Assembly: GCA_015065285.1 (NCBI GenBank)
Contig: SVQP01000022.1
Span: 1-33,569 of the forward strand
Length of the DNA: 33,569 bases
Origin: Oscillospiraceae bacterium
GTDB taxonomy: Bacteria; Bacillota; Clostridia; Oscillospirales; CAG-272
Direction: 5' to 3'
The notes beneath the pieces were generated by a model. It searched no databases and was not told the origin of the DNA. It saw only the letters and a list, made by a program, of their open reading frames with translations. A program made the position numbers and the translations under genes. Each line of letters starts with the position of its first letter. The first letter of the stretch is position 1. Positions 16,599-25,600 of the stretch are shown here, in pieces.

Positions 16599-16605
16599 AA
16601 GGTTC

Positions 16606-16634
16606 TTGACAAATCGGTGGATCTGATTTATAAT
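16606..16634 (+). promoter_or_regulatory. Consensus sigma-A promoter of the two-HTH regulator
   Basis: TTGACA (16606-16611), exactly 17 bases, TATAAT (16629-16634): a perfect consensus, so intrinsically strong and in need of repression. The predicted transcription start is near 16641, four bases before the palindrome. Confidence 0.9.
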
Positions 16635-16644
16635 AAAGAAAAGA

Positions 16645-16660
16645 GTTCGCCATAGCGAAC
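16645..16660 (+). promoter_or_regulatory. Palindrome site 1, candidate autogenous operator
   Basis: GTTCGC-CATA-GCGAAC, a perfect 6-4-6 inverted repeat placed at about +4 to +20 of the regulator transcript. This is a classic repressor position. The same palindrome recurs at 17945, 17980, 21988 and 22022. Confidence 0.75.
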
Positions 16661-16719
16661 AGATTGCGTTTTGCTGTTGTAATCATACAAAGTGCCGCAG
16701 ACTCGGCAGAAGGATGGAT

Positions 16720-17940
16720 ATGGATTATATTACCGTAAAAGAAGCCGCCCAAAAGTGGGGCGTGAGTACAAGACGCGTGCAGATCCTTTGCGCGCAGGAC
16801 AGGGTCAAGGGCGCATACCGCTTTGGCAGATCCTGGATGATTCCGCAAAAGGCGGTGCTTCCCAACGCGTATCGAACCGAGGAAGAAAAAATGCCCATGC
16901 CAAGGCGCAGTCCTTTTCTGGATATGACCAACCTGTATAACAAGGCGGGAGGGGCAGAGGAATGCGCGGAGATGCTGATCAACCGACCCGAGGCGCATGC
17001 GCTGTTTGAAGCGCAGTTGGCATACAGAAGAGGCGAGATTGACAAGGTGTACGACCGTGCGCGTTACTTTTTATCCACTCATTCGGGCTTTTATGCCATT
17101 CTGGGCGGTGGTATGTTGCTGGCGCTGTGTGCCATCTGGCGCGGGGATACAGCGCTTTGGCACGAGGCAAAAAGGCATATTTGCGAAGCGCCCTGCCAGA
17201 CCAAGGAGGAACGAGAGATCATTTCTCTTTCGCTTGCCATTATCAACAGCTCCATCTACTATGACAACAAGGACTATCCCGAATGGTTTCAAATTGGCAA
17301 TTTTGAAGCGCTGCCGGCAGATTCTCACCCTGCAGCTAAGGTGTTTTACGTAAAATATCTGTATATGGCTGCGTACGCCATTGCATCGGGGCAGAGCAGC
17401 TTTGAGGGCGTGCAGGGGCTTGCGCTGATGAAGCTGATCCCCAATACCATTGAGCCGCTGATCTCTCAGGCGGTTGTCGATGGCACGGTCATCCCCGAGA
17501 TTTATCTGCGCATGTCCTGCGCCGTTGCCTACCACAACTCGGGCGAGAGGGAAAAGGCAATCCGCCATATCGACAAGGCGATCGCGCTTGCGCTGCCCGA
17601 TCGGCTTTACGGAATTCTTGCGGAGTATATCAGGCACTTTAACGGACTGTTGGAGGAGAGGATCCTCTTGACAGATGAGAGCGCAATGGCACAGATCAAC
17701 GTGCTTTATGAAAAATACCGCCATGGTTGGGCAAAGCTTTCGGGACAGGTGAGAAATAAGCAGATCGCCACCAACCTGACCCCCAGAGAGCACGAGGTTG
17801 CCAAGCTTAAAACCTTTGGATTCAAGCCAAAGCAGATTGGTGACATGCTGTATCTCTCCGAATCCATGGTCAGATACCTGATCACGCAGATCGCCAACAA
17901 GGCAGGCTGCTCCGAGGACGATTTTTCCGAGATTATTTGA
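16720..17940 (+). CDS. Two-HTH transcriptional regulator (excisionase-like N-terminus, LuxR-type C-terminus)
   Basis: 406 aa. Residues 1-50 form an excisionase/MerR-like winged HTH: ITVKEAAQKWGVSTRRVQ, then the GAYRFGRSWMIP wing. A middle section of about 290 residues is helical and could be a TPR-like sensor (pairs such as REKAIRHIDKAIALALP). The C-terminus (about 353-400) is a LuxR/GerE HTH with LTPREHEVAKL and PKQIGDMLYLSESMVRYLI. I prefer ATG 16720 because AAGGA then sits at a proper distance; at ATG 16714 it would touch the codon. It has a perfect promoter with a palindrome just downstream, so autoregulation is likely. The same palindromes precede the two surface-protein units that follow. 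Confidence 0.85.
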   Translation: MDYITVKEAAQKWGVSTRRVQILCAQDRVKGAYRFGRSWMIPQKAVLPNAYRTEEEKMPMPRRSPFLDMTNLYNKAGGAEECAEMLINRPEAHALFEAQLAYRRGEIDKVYDRARYFLSTHSGFYAILGGGMLLALCAIWRGDTALWHEAKRHICEAPCQTKEEREIISLSLAIINSSIYYDNKDYPEWFQIGNFEALPADSHPAAKVFYVKYLYMAAYAIASGQSSFEGVQGLALMKLIPNTIEPLISQAVVDGTVIPEIYLRMSCAVAYHNSGEREKAIRHIDKAIALALPDRLYGILAEYIRHFNGLLEERILLTDESAMAQINVLYEKYRHGWAKLSGQVRNKQIATNLTPREHEVAKLKTFGFKPKQIGDMLYLSESMVRYLITQIANKAGCSEDDFSEII

Positions 17941-17944
17941 CGGA

Positions 17945-17960
17945 GTTCGCAAAAGCGAAC
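17945..17960 (+). promoter_or_regulatory. Palindrome site 2
   Basis: GTTCGC-AAAA-GCGAAC, perfect arms, five bases after the regulator stop codon and about 200 bases before the promoter of the 714-aa protein. Confidence 0.7.
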
Positions 17961-17979
17961 AAGTAAGAGCTGCCGAAAT

Positions 17980-17995
17980 GTTCGCCAAAGCGAAT
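17980..17995 (+). promoter_or_regulatory. Palindrome site 3
   Basis: GTTCGC-CAAA-GCGAAT, one mismatch in the last base. Its centre is 35 bases from the centre of site 2. Confidence 0.65.
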
Positions 17996-18041
17996 AATGA
18001 AGGCGTGGCGACAAGCCGATTCATACAAAAAATTTCTTGAA

Positions 18042-18086
18042 TCACGCGGATTTTCTCCGAAGCGGGGGAGATCCGCGTGACTTTTT
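18042..18086 (+). terminator. Terminator of the regulator gene
   Basis: TCACGCGGAT and ATCCGCGTGA arms (18042-18051, 18071-18080) with further pairing of CTCC with GGAG inside, then CTTTTT. The two palindromes therefore lie inside the 3' part of the regulator transcript. Confidence 0.85.
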
Positions 18087-18157
18087 GCACGTATAAGATT
18101 GCGAAATACGAGCAAAAAAACGCAATAAAAATTGCGGAAAACGGGCACTGAATTATA

Positions 18158-18186
18158 GTGACAGAACAGCGCGCGCGTGGTATAGT
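18158..18186 (+). promoter_or_regulatory. Promoter of the 714-aa surface protein
   Basis: GTGACA (18158-18163), 17 bases, TATAGT (18181-18186). The context TTATAGTGACA ... TATAGTATT is shared with the promoter at 22220. The -35 is weak, as expected of an activator-dependent or repressible promoter. Confidence 0.65.
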
Positions 18187-18215
18187 ATTGGAGATAAGAT
18201 ATGGAGGTCCAAACT

Positions 18216-20360
18216 ATGAAAAAAATGAACGTAAAAATGATAGCCGTGCTGGTATGTCTTGCACTGACCGTTGCAACTGTTGCCGCGCTTGGCACACTGA
18301 TGATTGGTGCCCAAGAGGGAACGGATGATATAAGTATCCACTTTCCAACCCTTCCAAGTATCGATTCAGCGCAGCCGGATACCTCAACCTTTGGGATTGA
18401 CATGGATGCAATTGACGCACAGTTTCCCCGGGAGCTTGATATCAGCTATACAGACGGTGTGATTTCGATCAAGGATTTTGGCGCAGACAAAGCACAAGCG
18501 TACTCTAACAATGAATATTACTCACTTACACTGACTGACGGTTATTGGACTGCAGAGATTCCGGACAGATCCGACGATTACCAAGCCGGAGAGGTGGAGT
18601 ATTTCTGGTTTACTTGTGTTTCCTCGGATGAAAGCGGCACGCAGATTTCACTCAGTTACGTAAACGGCAACAAAGACGGTTATGTGACTTTGACGAATCA
18701 GGAGGGCGCCAGCATGACGATCAATGCCGAGTATGATACCATGACTGTGCATTATAAACGTGACGCGTATAGTGTTGAAGACGAATACACAGAAGGTGTC
18801 CTGACATCCCACAAGGTGACGTTATATGAGGGCATTATGGCAAGATTCGAGTACCTCAATTTCAATGCGGACGGCAGCATTGCATATGCCGCGGTGTATA
18901 CTGACAATTATTACTACTATTTCCCAAATCTGGGCTGGTCCACGGATTGGTACCAGTATGTCGCAGGCTCTTGCCCCGAGGGATATGAGGGACTGGATGA
19001 AACTTATTTTTCAGCAAGAATTCGCAGTTTCTTTTACTGTGCACATGCAGAAGCGCCCAAAGCCACTTGCACCGAGGACGGCTTCTGCCAAGCGTGTGGT
19101 GAGATAGCCGAGATGGCAAAAGGGCATACCTGGGGCGAGCATGGCACCGAGCAAATGGGTACGTGCATAGTCTGCTCTGCACCCAGAATTCCCGCATTTG
19201 AATTTATCACGGGTGTGTATGAAAATCTTACCGAAAGCGGTTTTCCATATCAGGAGATCAAATCGCTGTTTTCCCAAGAGATTGAGGTCATTTATGAGAA
19301 CAGTAAGTACATGGCAAAGGACATCGGTGCATATAGCGCCGCACTGTTTACTTCCGAGGATTATCTAAGAAATGAGATGACGTATGAAAACGGCTATTGG
19401 GTCTATGAGCTGGACGAGCAGCTTTACAATGACCCGAGTGTTGACGTTTACGTGGAATTCTATGGCGAGGATATTCTGTGGCTGGTAACGTACGAAAACG
19501 GAGCTGTGATGGGTGCTGTGCAGCTTTCTCGCTTTTCCGAGCATGAGGGCGATAGAGTGATTATGGTCTACATGGAGATGGATTTGGTGGAAACGCTGTA
19601 TCGCGTGGGGGACTATACGTATAGGGATTCTTATCAGGGTGATATTTTGGTCAGGCAGATGGTTGATGTAAACACAGGCAATGACAGAATCACCGCGTCC
19701 TATGACCAGCAAAAGAATTTGTTAACTTTTTCCGTAAGCTCGGGTGATAGCGACTATTATTACACCCCCGGTCAAGGCTGGTCCTTGAACACGGCTGCTT
19801 ATTCTCCTGAAACTGCCTGCGCAGCCCCTGCAGGCTATGAAAATTACGGTACGGATGAGCTGGCTGCCCTTGTGCCTTGCACAATTGGCTGCACGCATCA
19901 AAGCTATGCCGAAGCAGACTGTGTAAGCCCCGAGAGATGTACGCTGTGCGGCCGCCAAAAAGAGGGGAGCGTGGCACTGGGGCATGATATTGTCGTTGAT
20001 CAGCCCAAGGAATCCACGTGCACCGAGCAAGGCTTGACGCAGGGCGAGCACTGCACAAGATGTGATAACAAAACCGTTGCGCAGGAATCCGTTCCCCTCA
20101 AAGAGCACGACTGGGCAGATGCGACTCTTCAAGCTCCCAAGACCTGCCGCACATGTGGCGCAACCGAGGGAGAGGCGCTTCCGCCTACCGAGACCGAGTC
20201 CGATGCAACCCAGTCCGATGCGACCCAGCCCAATGCAACCGAGTCGGATGCACCCCAGCCCGAAAAGAAGGGGTGCAAGGCAGCAATAGGAGTAGGAGCC
20301 GTTGCGCTGGTTGCGACAATCGGTGCTGCGATTGCTCTGAAAAAGAAAAAAGACAACTAA
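18216..20360 (+). CDS. Secreted membrane-anchored surface protein with internal duplication and Cys-rich repeats
   Basis: 714 aa. Signal peptide at 1-31 (MKKMNVKMIAVLVCLALT onward). Two related regions of about 250 residues follow; both end in YYYxPxxGWS, a CxxPxGYE segment and a CxH pair (about residues 230-275 and 510-565). Between and after them are small CxxCG units such as CTEDGFCQACG, CTLCGRQ and the repeat CTEQGLTQGEHCTRCD. An Asp/Ala/Thr linker (TQSDATQPNATESD) leads to the tail GCKAAIGVGAVALVATIGAA with a KKKKDN end, a single membrane anchor without LPxTG. GGAGG eight bases upstream fixes ATG 18216. Function unknown; probably surface binding. Confidence 0.85.
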   Translation: MKKMNVKMIAVLVCLALTVATVAALGTLMIGAQEGTDDISIHFPTLPSIDSAQPDTSTFGIDMDAIDAQFPRELDISYTDGVISIKDFGADKAQAYSNNEYYSLTLTDGYWTAEIPDRSDDYQAGEVEYFWFTCVSSDESGTQISLSYVNGNKDGYVTLTNQEGASMTINAEYDTMTVHYKRDAYSVEDEYTEGVLTSHKVTLYEGIMARFEYLNFNADGSIAYAAVYTDNYYYYFPNLGWSTDWYQYVAGSCPEGYEGLDETYFSARIRSFFYCAHAEAPKATCTEDGFCQACGEIAEMAKGHTWGEHGTEQMGTCIVCSAPRIPAFEFITGVYENLTESGFPYQEIKSLFSQEIEVIYENSKYMAKDIGAYSAALFTSEDYLRNEMTYENGYWVYELDEQLYNDPSVDVYVEFYGEDILWLVTYENGAVMGAVQLSRFSEHEGDRVIMVYMEMDLVETLYRVGDYTYRDSYQGDILVRQMVDVNTGNDRITASYDQQKNLLTFSVSSGDSDYYYTPGQGWSLNTAAYSPETACAAPAGYENYGTDELAALVPCTIGCTHQSYAEADCVSPERCTLCGRQKEGSVALGHDIVVDQPKESTCTEQGLTQGEHCTRCDNKTVAQESVPLKEHDWADATLQAPKTCRTCGATEGEALPPTETESDATQSDATQPNATESDAPQPEKKGCKAAIGVGAVALVATIGAAIALKKKKDN

Positions 20361-20373
20361 GTCATAAAACGAA

Positions 20374-20413
20374 AAGGTGTTGAGAGCATACGCTCTCAAC
20401 ACCTTGATTTTTT
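20374..20413. terminator. Bidirectional terminator between convergent genes
   Basis: AAGGTGTTGAGAGC (20374-20387), loop ATAC, GCTCTCAACACCTT (20392-20405): a 14-bp perfect stem, then GATTTTTTG on the plus strand and CGTTTT on the minus strand. Confidence 0.92.
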
Positions 20414-20423
20414 GATTGACCGA

Positions 20424-21866
20424 TCAATTCTTGTGCCACGTCACGTCCTTGAGGTAAGCGGAGAACGCTTCGTGCTCCTGCTTGGTGCCTGCAACGATCG
20501 CGCCATTGTCACGATCCCAGAGGTACTGGTAGCAGAATACCGTTACACCCACGCATTCCTCAAGCTGCTCGGTGTATTGCAGCGAGCGAACCATAATATC
20601 CTTGTGTCTGGTCCATTCGTCCTTGCCGGCAGCGCCTGCATAGTTGTCAACGCCCGAGAGCGCCTTACCAAAGGTCATGCCCACAATCAGGCTGACGTAG
20701 TCGGTCTTGATAATATCCTGCCAGATTCCGCAGGTCTTGTCAAATGCCCAGCTGGCATGCTCAAAGCCGAAATAAACCTGGGGCATGATGTAATCGATAT
20801 AACCGGGATTGCCGCACCATGTGTCAACGTCTGCGTAGTGGCTGTCTCTGACTGTGTTGATATTGCCTGCAGGGGAGATACCGAACAGCGCGCGCAAATC
20901 GTGCGTTTTGATTGTCGCGTACAGCTGTGCCACCAGCGTGCTGAGCGAATGCTTGCGCCAGGTTGCAAGATCCATATCACCACCATCTGCTTTGTAGGAG
21001 CTGTAAGCCTTTGCGTCAAAGGAAGCGTCGGTGGTAGGGTAGAAGTAGTCGTCCATGTGAATGCCATCCATCTCGTACTTTTCGAGAATCTCGGCAGCAC
21101 CGTCGCAGATCAGCTGACGCACCTCGGGGTGCGCAATGTTCAGATACCAGTTCTTGTTGACGAATACGATATAATCGCCCTTTTTGGAAGAGTCGTTATA
21201 CCACTGCTTGATCAGATATTTGTCATCCAGCTGCTTGATCTCATCCTCGGTCATGCCGCGCATGGGATTGATCCAGCCGTGAACCGAAAGATTTCTCTCG
21301 CGGCAGAGCTCCATGATGATCGCAACGGGATCGTACTCAAACGTACCCGCGTAAGAGCCAACGGCATATTTGCTGGGGGGATAGACGTCGGAGGGGTAGA
21401 TGCTGTCTGCATTGGGGCGCAGCTGCAGTACCACGGTATTAAAGCCGTCGCTGACTACGTTATCCAACACCTTGACCATGCGCTGGCGAAAGTCCGCCTC
21501 GGAGCGCTGCGCGTTGCCGCTTGTGTAAATGGGCTGCAGGTCAAACTGAGAAAGCCAGATCGCCTTCCAGTCCGAAGAAATGGTCTCGGGATGGTCGGGC
21601 ACGAAGGGAATGGTGCCGTCCGGCACGCTTTCGGGTGGCTCGGTTGTAATCTCCTCGGTGGTAATTTCTTCTGTGGTAATTTCTTCTGTGGTAATTTCCG
21701 TCGTGGTTTGTTGTGTCATAGACTCGGACTCCTGTGTAGTGGATTCATTTGGCGCTGTAGTGCCACCAAAGTCTTGCTCACTGCCGTTTTGGCATGCAAC
21801 CAAAAGCATGGGCAAAATCATCAAAAGGGCTAACGCTAACCCAATGGTGCGAATGCTTCGTGTCAT
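20424..21866 (-). CDS. GHL10-type glycosidase lipoprotein
   Basis: 480 aa. A type II signal peptide ends in LLVAC (Cys25). Residues about 36-78 are a Thr/Glu linker with repeated ITTEE units. The catalytic domain begins WKAIWLSQFD near residue 98 and shows the GHL10 (PF02638) landmarks: DGFNTVVLQLRPNADSIYPS, VHGWINPMR, VDTWC-like DVDTWCGNPGYIDYIMPQVY and a C-terminal GMTFGKALS strand. The family is (beta/alpha)8 and related to GH10; some members act on peptidoglycan or other cell-surface glycans, but the substrate is unassigned. GGAAGGAGA precedes the start. It shares its intergenic region, with palindromes 4 and 5, with the divergent forward unit. Confidence 0.88.
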   Translation of the reverse strand: MTRSIRTIGLALALLMILPMLLVACQNGSEQDFGGTTAPNESTTQESESMTQQTTTEITTEEITTEEITTEEITTEPPESVPDGTIPFVPDHPETISSDWKAIWLSQFDLQPIYTSGNAQRSEADFRQRMVKVLDNVVSDGFNTVVLQLRPNADSIYPSDVYPPSKYAVGSYAGTFEYDPVAIIMELCRERNLSVHGWINPMRGMTEDEIKQLDDKYLIKQWYNDSSKKGDYIVFVNKNWYLNIAHPEVRQLICDGAAEILEKYEMDGIHMDDYFYPTTDASFDAKAYSSYKADGGDMDLATWRKHSLSTLVAQLYATIKTHDLRALFGISPAGNINTVRDSHYADVDTWCGNPGYIDYIMPQVYFGFEHASWAFDKTCGIWQDIIKTDYVSLIVGMTFGKALSGVDNYAGAAGKDEWTRHKDIMVRSLQYTEQLEECVGVTVFCYQYLWDRDNGAIVAGTKQEHEAFSAYLKDVTWHKN

Positions 21867-21899
21867 GTCGAATCTCCTTCCAAAATATGCTGTATCCTC

Positions 21900-21928
21900 A
21901 TTCTACCATATATTTGCAGAAAATGCAA
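21900..21928 (-). promoter_or_regulatory. Promoter of the GHL10 lipoprotein
   Basis: Minus strand TTGCAT, 17 bases, TAGAAT. Palindrome site 4 begins 60 bases upstream of its -35, so co-regulation with the divergent unit is possible. Confidence 0.65.
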
Positions 21929-21987
21929 TAGCCGAACACAAAGCCCGGGCTGAATCGTATGATGTGATATTGAAAATCATACCGCAG

Positions 21988-22003
21988 GTTCGCTAATGCG
22001 AAC
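21988..22003 (+). promoter_or_regulatory. Palindrome site 4
   Basis: GTTCGC-TAAT-GCGAAC, perfect arms, in the divergent intergenic region. Confidence 0.7.
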
Positions 22004-22021
22004 AACTTGAACGGGCAAAAT

Positions 22022-22037
22022 ATTCGCCATAGCGAAC
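22022..22037 (+). promoter_or_regulatory. Palindrome site 5
   Basis: ATTCGC-CATA-GCGAAC, one mismatch at the first base. Its centre is 34 bases from site 4, nearly the same spacing as sites 2 and 3. A degenerate half-site TTTTCGCCAAA follows at about 22051. Confidence 0.65.
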
Positions 22038-22095
22038 AAGTTTGGAGCGGGTTTTCGCCAAATCATAAAAAACAAAAAAGGGGAAGCCTCAAAAC

Positions 22096-22117
22096 CCTTT
22101 CCAAAGAAAGGCTTTTT
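22096..22117 (+). terminator. Terminator-like hairpin between the palindromes and the promoter
   Basis: CCTTTC, loop CAAA, GAAAGG, then CTTTTTG. No gene precedes it on this strand, yet it takes the same relative place as the regulator terminator does in the other unit. It may end a short leader transcript or be a decayed copy of an ancestral gene end. Confidence 0.6.
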
Positions 22118-22219
22118 GTTCAGAAATATGTATTGATAAAAAAACATGAGCGTGTATCTATTGCGTTTTTTTGCTTGAAAACTGCAAAAAAAATTACGGA
22201 AAAAGCCGCCTTATTTATA

Positions 22220-22249
22220 GTGACAAAACCAAAGCCTACATGATATAGT
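22220..22249 (+). promoter_or_regulatory. Promoter of the 105-aa/giant-protein unit
   Basis: GTGACA (22220-22225), 18 bases, TATAGT (22244-22249), in the shared context TTATAGTGACA ... TATAGTATT, preceded by ATTACGGAAAA as the other promoter is by ATTGCGGAAAA. Confidence 0.65.
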
Positions 22250-22308
22250 ATTATCGATAACGGAATCTGCCCATAGTGGCGCAAAATATGTGAAAGGAGG
22301 CTCTGCCC

Positions 22309-22626
22309 ATGAATAAAGCACGCGAGGGTGATCTTTACGGCATTGTAAACGTTTACGGCAAGATTTTTGAAATACGGTACGGATACTATGAGGACTATGA
22401 GCGCAACAGCAAATATAATGATCCTGTTCCCGTATATCCCGACCTTTACAAAAGCCCCGAATACAGTAACGAAGGCTATCCCATCGTCACGCAAATGCAG
22501 GTAGTGTGCGAGCATTATTCAGGCAATCTGACTGAGGGCAGATGCGGACTGTGCCCACATTTCCAAAAGGGCGAGCGACTGTTTGGGCTTTGCAAATGCA
22601 GCAAACGTCAAAAAAGTTCGAAATGA
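22309..22626 (+). CDS. Small Cys-containing hypothetical protein
   Basis: 105 aa, no signal peptide. Rich in Tyr in the first half (GYYEDYER, VPVYPDLYKSPEYS), with a C-terminal metal-site-like cluster: CEH, CGLCPHF and GLCKC (about residues 67-98). GAAAGGAGG seven to eight bases before ATG 22309 is a strong ribosome site. It lies between the shared promoter and the giant surface gene, 54 bases before it, so the two are probably one transcript. I recognise no family. A zinc-binding helper for the Cys-rich giant protein is only a guess. Confidence 0.72.
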   Translation: MNKAREGDLYGIVNVYGKIFEIRYGYYEDYERNSKYNDPVPVYPDLYKSPEYSNEGYPIVTQMQVVCEHYSGNLTEGRCGLCPHFQKGERLFGLCKCSKRQKSSK

Positions 22627-22680
22627 TCCCGTTTACAAACCAAGCAATGATACGAATTTATATAAAGTGAGGTAATCCCA

Positions 22681-25600
22681 ATGACAAAAAAAGTAAAGGT
22701 AAAGGTGGCGCTGTTATCTCTCATAGCAGCTCTGACACTGTTGATCGGTGTCCCTTTTATACAAGCCTCGGCGCAAGTGCCGACGCTGCCCGAAACGGAA
22801 TACGTTTCCCCCAAGACGCCGTCAGAACCCGTTCCATACGACGGTGTGCCACTCACACCGTTGCAGATCACGTCAGCCAACTACCGAACCTTGGGCTTGA
22901 CGGACGAGAACTGGAGCCAGTACAACGGCTACTATGCCATCCGTAACGCAAAGGAGCTTTACGGCTTTGCAGCTTTGGTCAGAGCAACCGACCCACCCAA
23001 ACAAAATGCGGTGCTTCTTGCGGATATCGTGATCAATACCACCGTATCCGTAGAAAACGGAGCCACGTACACGTGGGATTATTTGGTCAGTGATCCGACT
23101 GATTCGGTATATACGGACGGATATGGCGGTACGTTTGATGGAAACGGTTATTCTATCAGCGGAATCTATATGCCCAAGGATGAAGCGAATTTAGGTATCA
23201 TCGGTGGCATTTCCGGTACGGGAGTTGTCAAAAATCTTGTGCTCAAAAACTCGGTCTTTATTGCCAATGGCTCAGCTGCTACGATTGCTTGCAACAATTA
23301 CGGAATGATCAGCTCCTGCAGAATAGAGAGCAGTGTGATCCTTCATCGTGACAGCCTGATGTCATCCACAGCCAGCGGCATTGGAAATGCAGAGCAGACT
23401 ACCCAAACCGTATCCGGTGGAAGAAAGACCTTTACCGGCGGAATTGAAAACTGCTTCTCCAACGTCACATTGTCTTTGCCCGCTACGGAAAACGAGGCGT
23501 TAAAGAAAGCCGGTGTGATTGCTTCTGAGCTTGACAGCAAGACAAAAGTGAACAACAACTACGGTATCCGCTCGGGCGAATATGATCTGATCGCAACAAC
23601 TTCCTTGGATGAGGCAGGGAAATGGACCACGCTGACAACCCAAAACGATGCGCATACCTGCATTCCGATCACACACAATCAGGTCAATGGCACCTGCGAG
23701 CGCACGGGACTCTCCGCACATACCTATTGCGCTGTGTGTCTGAAAGTTCTTTCGGGTGAAAAGACCGTGCTGTACGGCCACTTATCCGACGAGTTCTTTT
23801 ATACCCAGAGCAAGACCGATTGGACATTACACGACAAGAGATACGTGTGCTGCACCGAGATTGCGCACTCCGAGGCTCACACCTTTGTCAACGAGCAGTG
23901 CAGCACCTGCGGCTACGAGCTGCTGACACGCGAGAGCTATTCCGAAAACGTATATGCCGCGCTCAAGGAGCAGAACGTTACGCTAACCGCGGATCTCACT
24001 CTCCCCGAGGGCGATACGCTCTGGATTCCTTCCGGCTACACGCTGACCGTTCCCGAGGGCATTGTACTGACCATAAACGGTGATCTGATCAATGCAGGCA
24101 CGCTTAACAATGCAGGCGGCACGATTATGACGGGTGAATACTCGGGCGTTGGTACAGTCAACTGCCAGCCCACCGCGCTCTATCACCCCACCTACAACGA
24201 GGATGGCTTCTGCTCCTTCTGCTCTGACGAGACCCACCCCGAGGCAGCGCCCTTGGTGGACGGTTATTATCAGATTGGCAACGTCGGCCAGCTGATGTGG
24301 TTCTCAAATCACGTCGGGCAGGGGAATGCTTCTGCTAATGCAAAACTGACAGCTGATATCGTCTTCAACGAGGGCGACCTCTCGGGCTTGAACGGCAAGA
24401 CCGATGGCTATCGCCTCTGGACGCCTATCGGTATGATCATGAATCACGATACCGGTATTGACAGCTTTGTCAACTACACAGGCACCTTCGACGGTGACGG
24501 ACACACCATTTCGGGTCTTTACCACTTTGACTATTGGTCTTACGGTGGCTTTGCCGGTCTTGTTTCCAAGCTGGGGCAGGGCGGTGTGATCAAGAACGTC
24601 ACGATCAAGGATTCCTATTTTGCAACCAGCTCCTACGTTGGAGCAATCCTTGGTGAAAACCGTGGCGGCACGGTTGAGAATTGCCACAACGTCAATACCA
24701 CCATCGCATCCGCTGCAAGAGCGGGCGGCATTGTGGGTGACATCACAAGCGGCACGGTCAGATACTGCACCAACAGGGGCGCTGTCAAGTTCTTCATGGT
24801 CAATGACGGGCTTGCGTTTGGCTTCACCGAATTCGGTGGCATCGCAGGCAACGTGGCAGGCACGCTGGAGTATTGCACCAACTACGGTGATATCACGGGC
24901 AATGAAATCGGTGGCGTGGGCGGTATTACCGGTCAGGTATATCAGGGCATTGTCAGACATTGCGTCAACGAGGGCGACGTGACTGTCAGCGACGGTACAA
25001 ACTTTGGCGGCATCACGGGTTATCAGTACCATGGCACACTCTCCTATAATATCAACTACGGCACCATTCAGGGTGGCAACCTGGTAGGCGGTATCATCGG
25101 CAATCCCTTGGGAAATGGCGGCAGATACACGCACAACTACACGGTAAGTGAAAAGGCTGTCGGTGTTGGCAGCTATAGCGGCTGTTTTACCATTACCGAA
25201 GCCGAGCTTGCCAACGGACGACTTGCCTTTGAGCTTGGCATCGGTCAGCAGATCGGTGTGGATGCCCGTCCTTACGTAGGCGGTCCTGCCGTATATGCAT
25301 TCTTTGATCAACAGGGCACTCTCTCTTATACAAACGACGCAGACTACGTCTGTCACCACGCGGGCGGCACGCCCACCTGCACAACGCAGGCGGTATGTCA
25401 GGGCTGCAGACATCCTTACGGTGAGATCCCGGAGGGGCTGCATGACCTGCAATATACCGGCGGTGACTGGGTGTTGCACTGTACCATCTGCGGCGGACGC
25501 TGCGGAGAGGTGCAGCCTCACGATACCTCCTGGTCCAACTACTGCAGAATCTGCGGCGACTGGTTCAAGCCGGAGCTTTCCGAGGACGGCTTTTATGAGA

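Noticed and set aside
20412..21833. 473-codon forward frame opposite the GHL10 gene
   Set aside because: The minus strand has a lipobox, promoter and glycosidase motifs; the forward frame begins inside the terminator region and has no domain.
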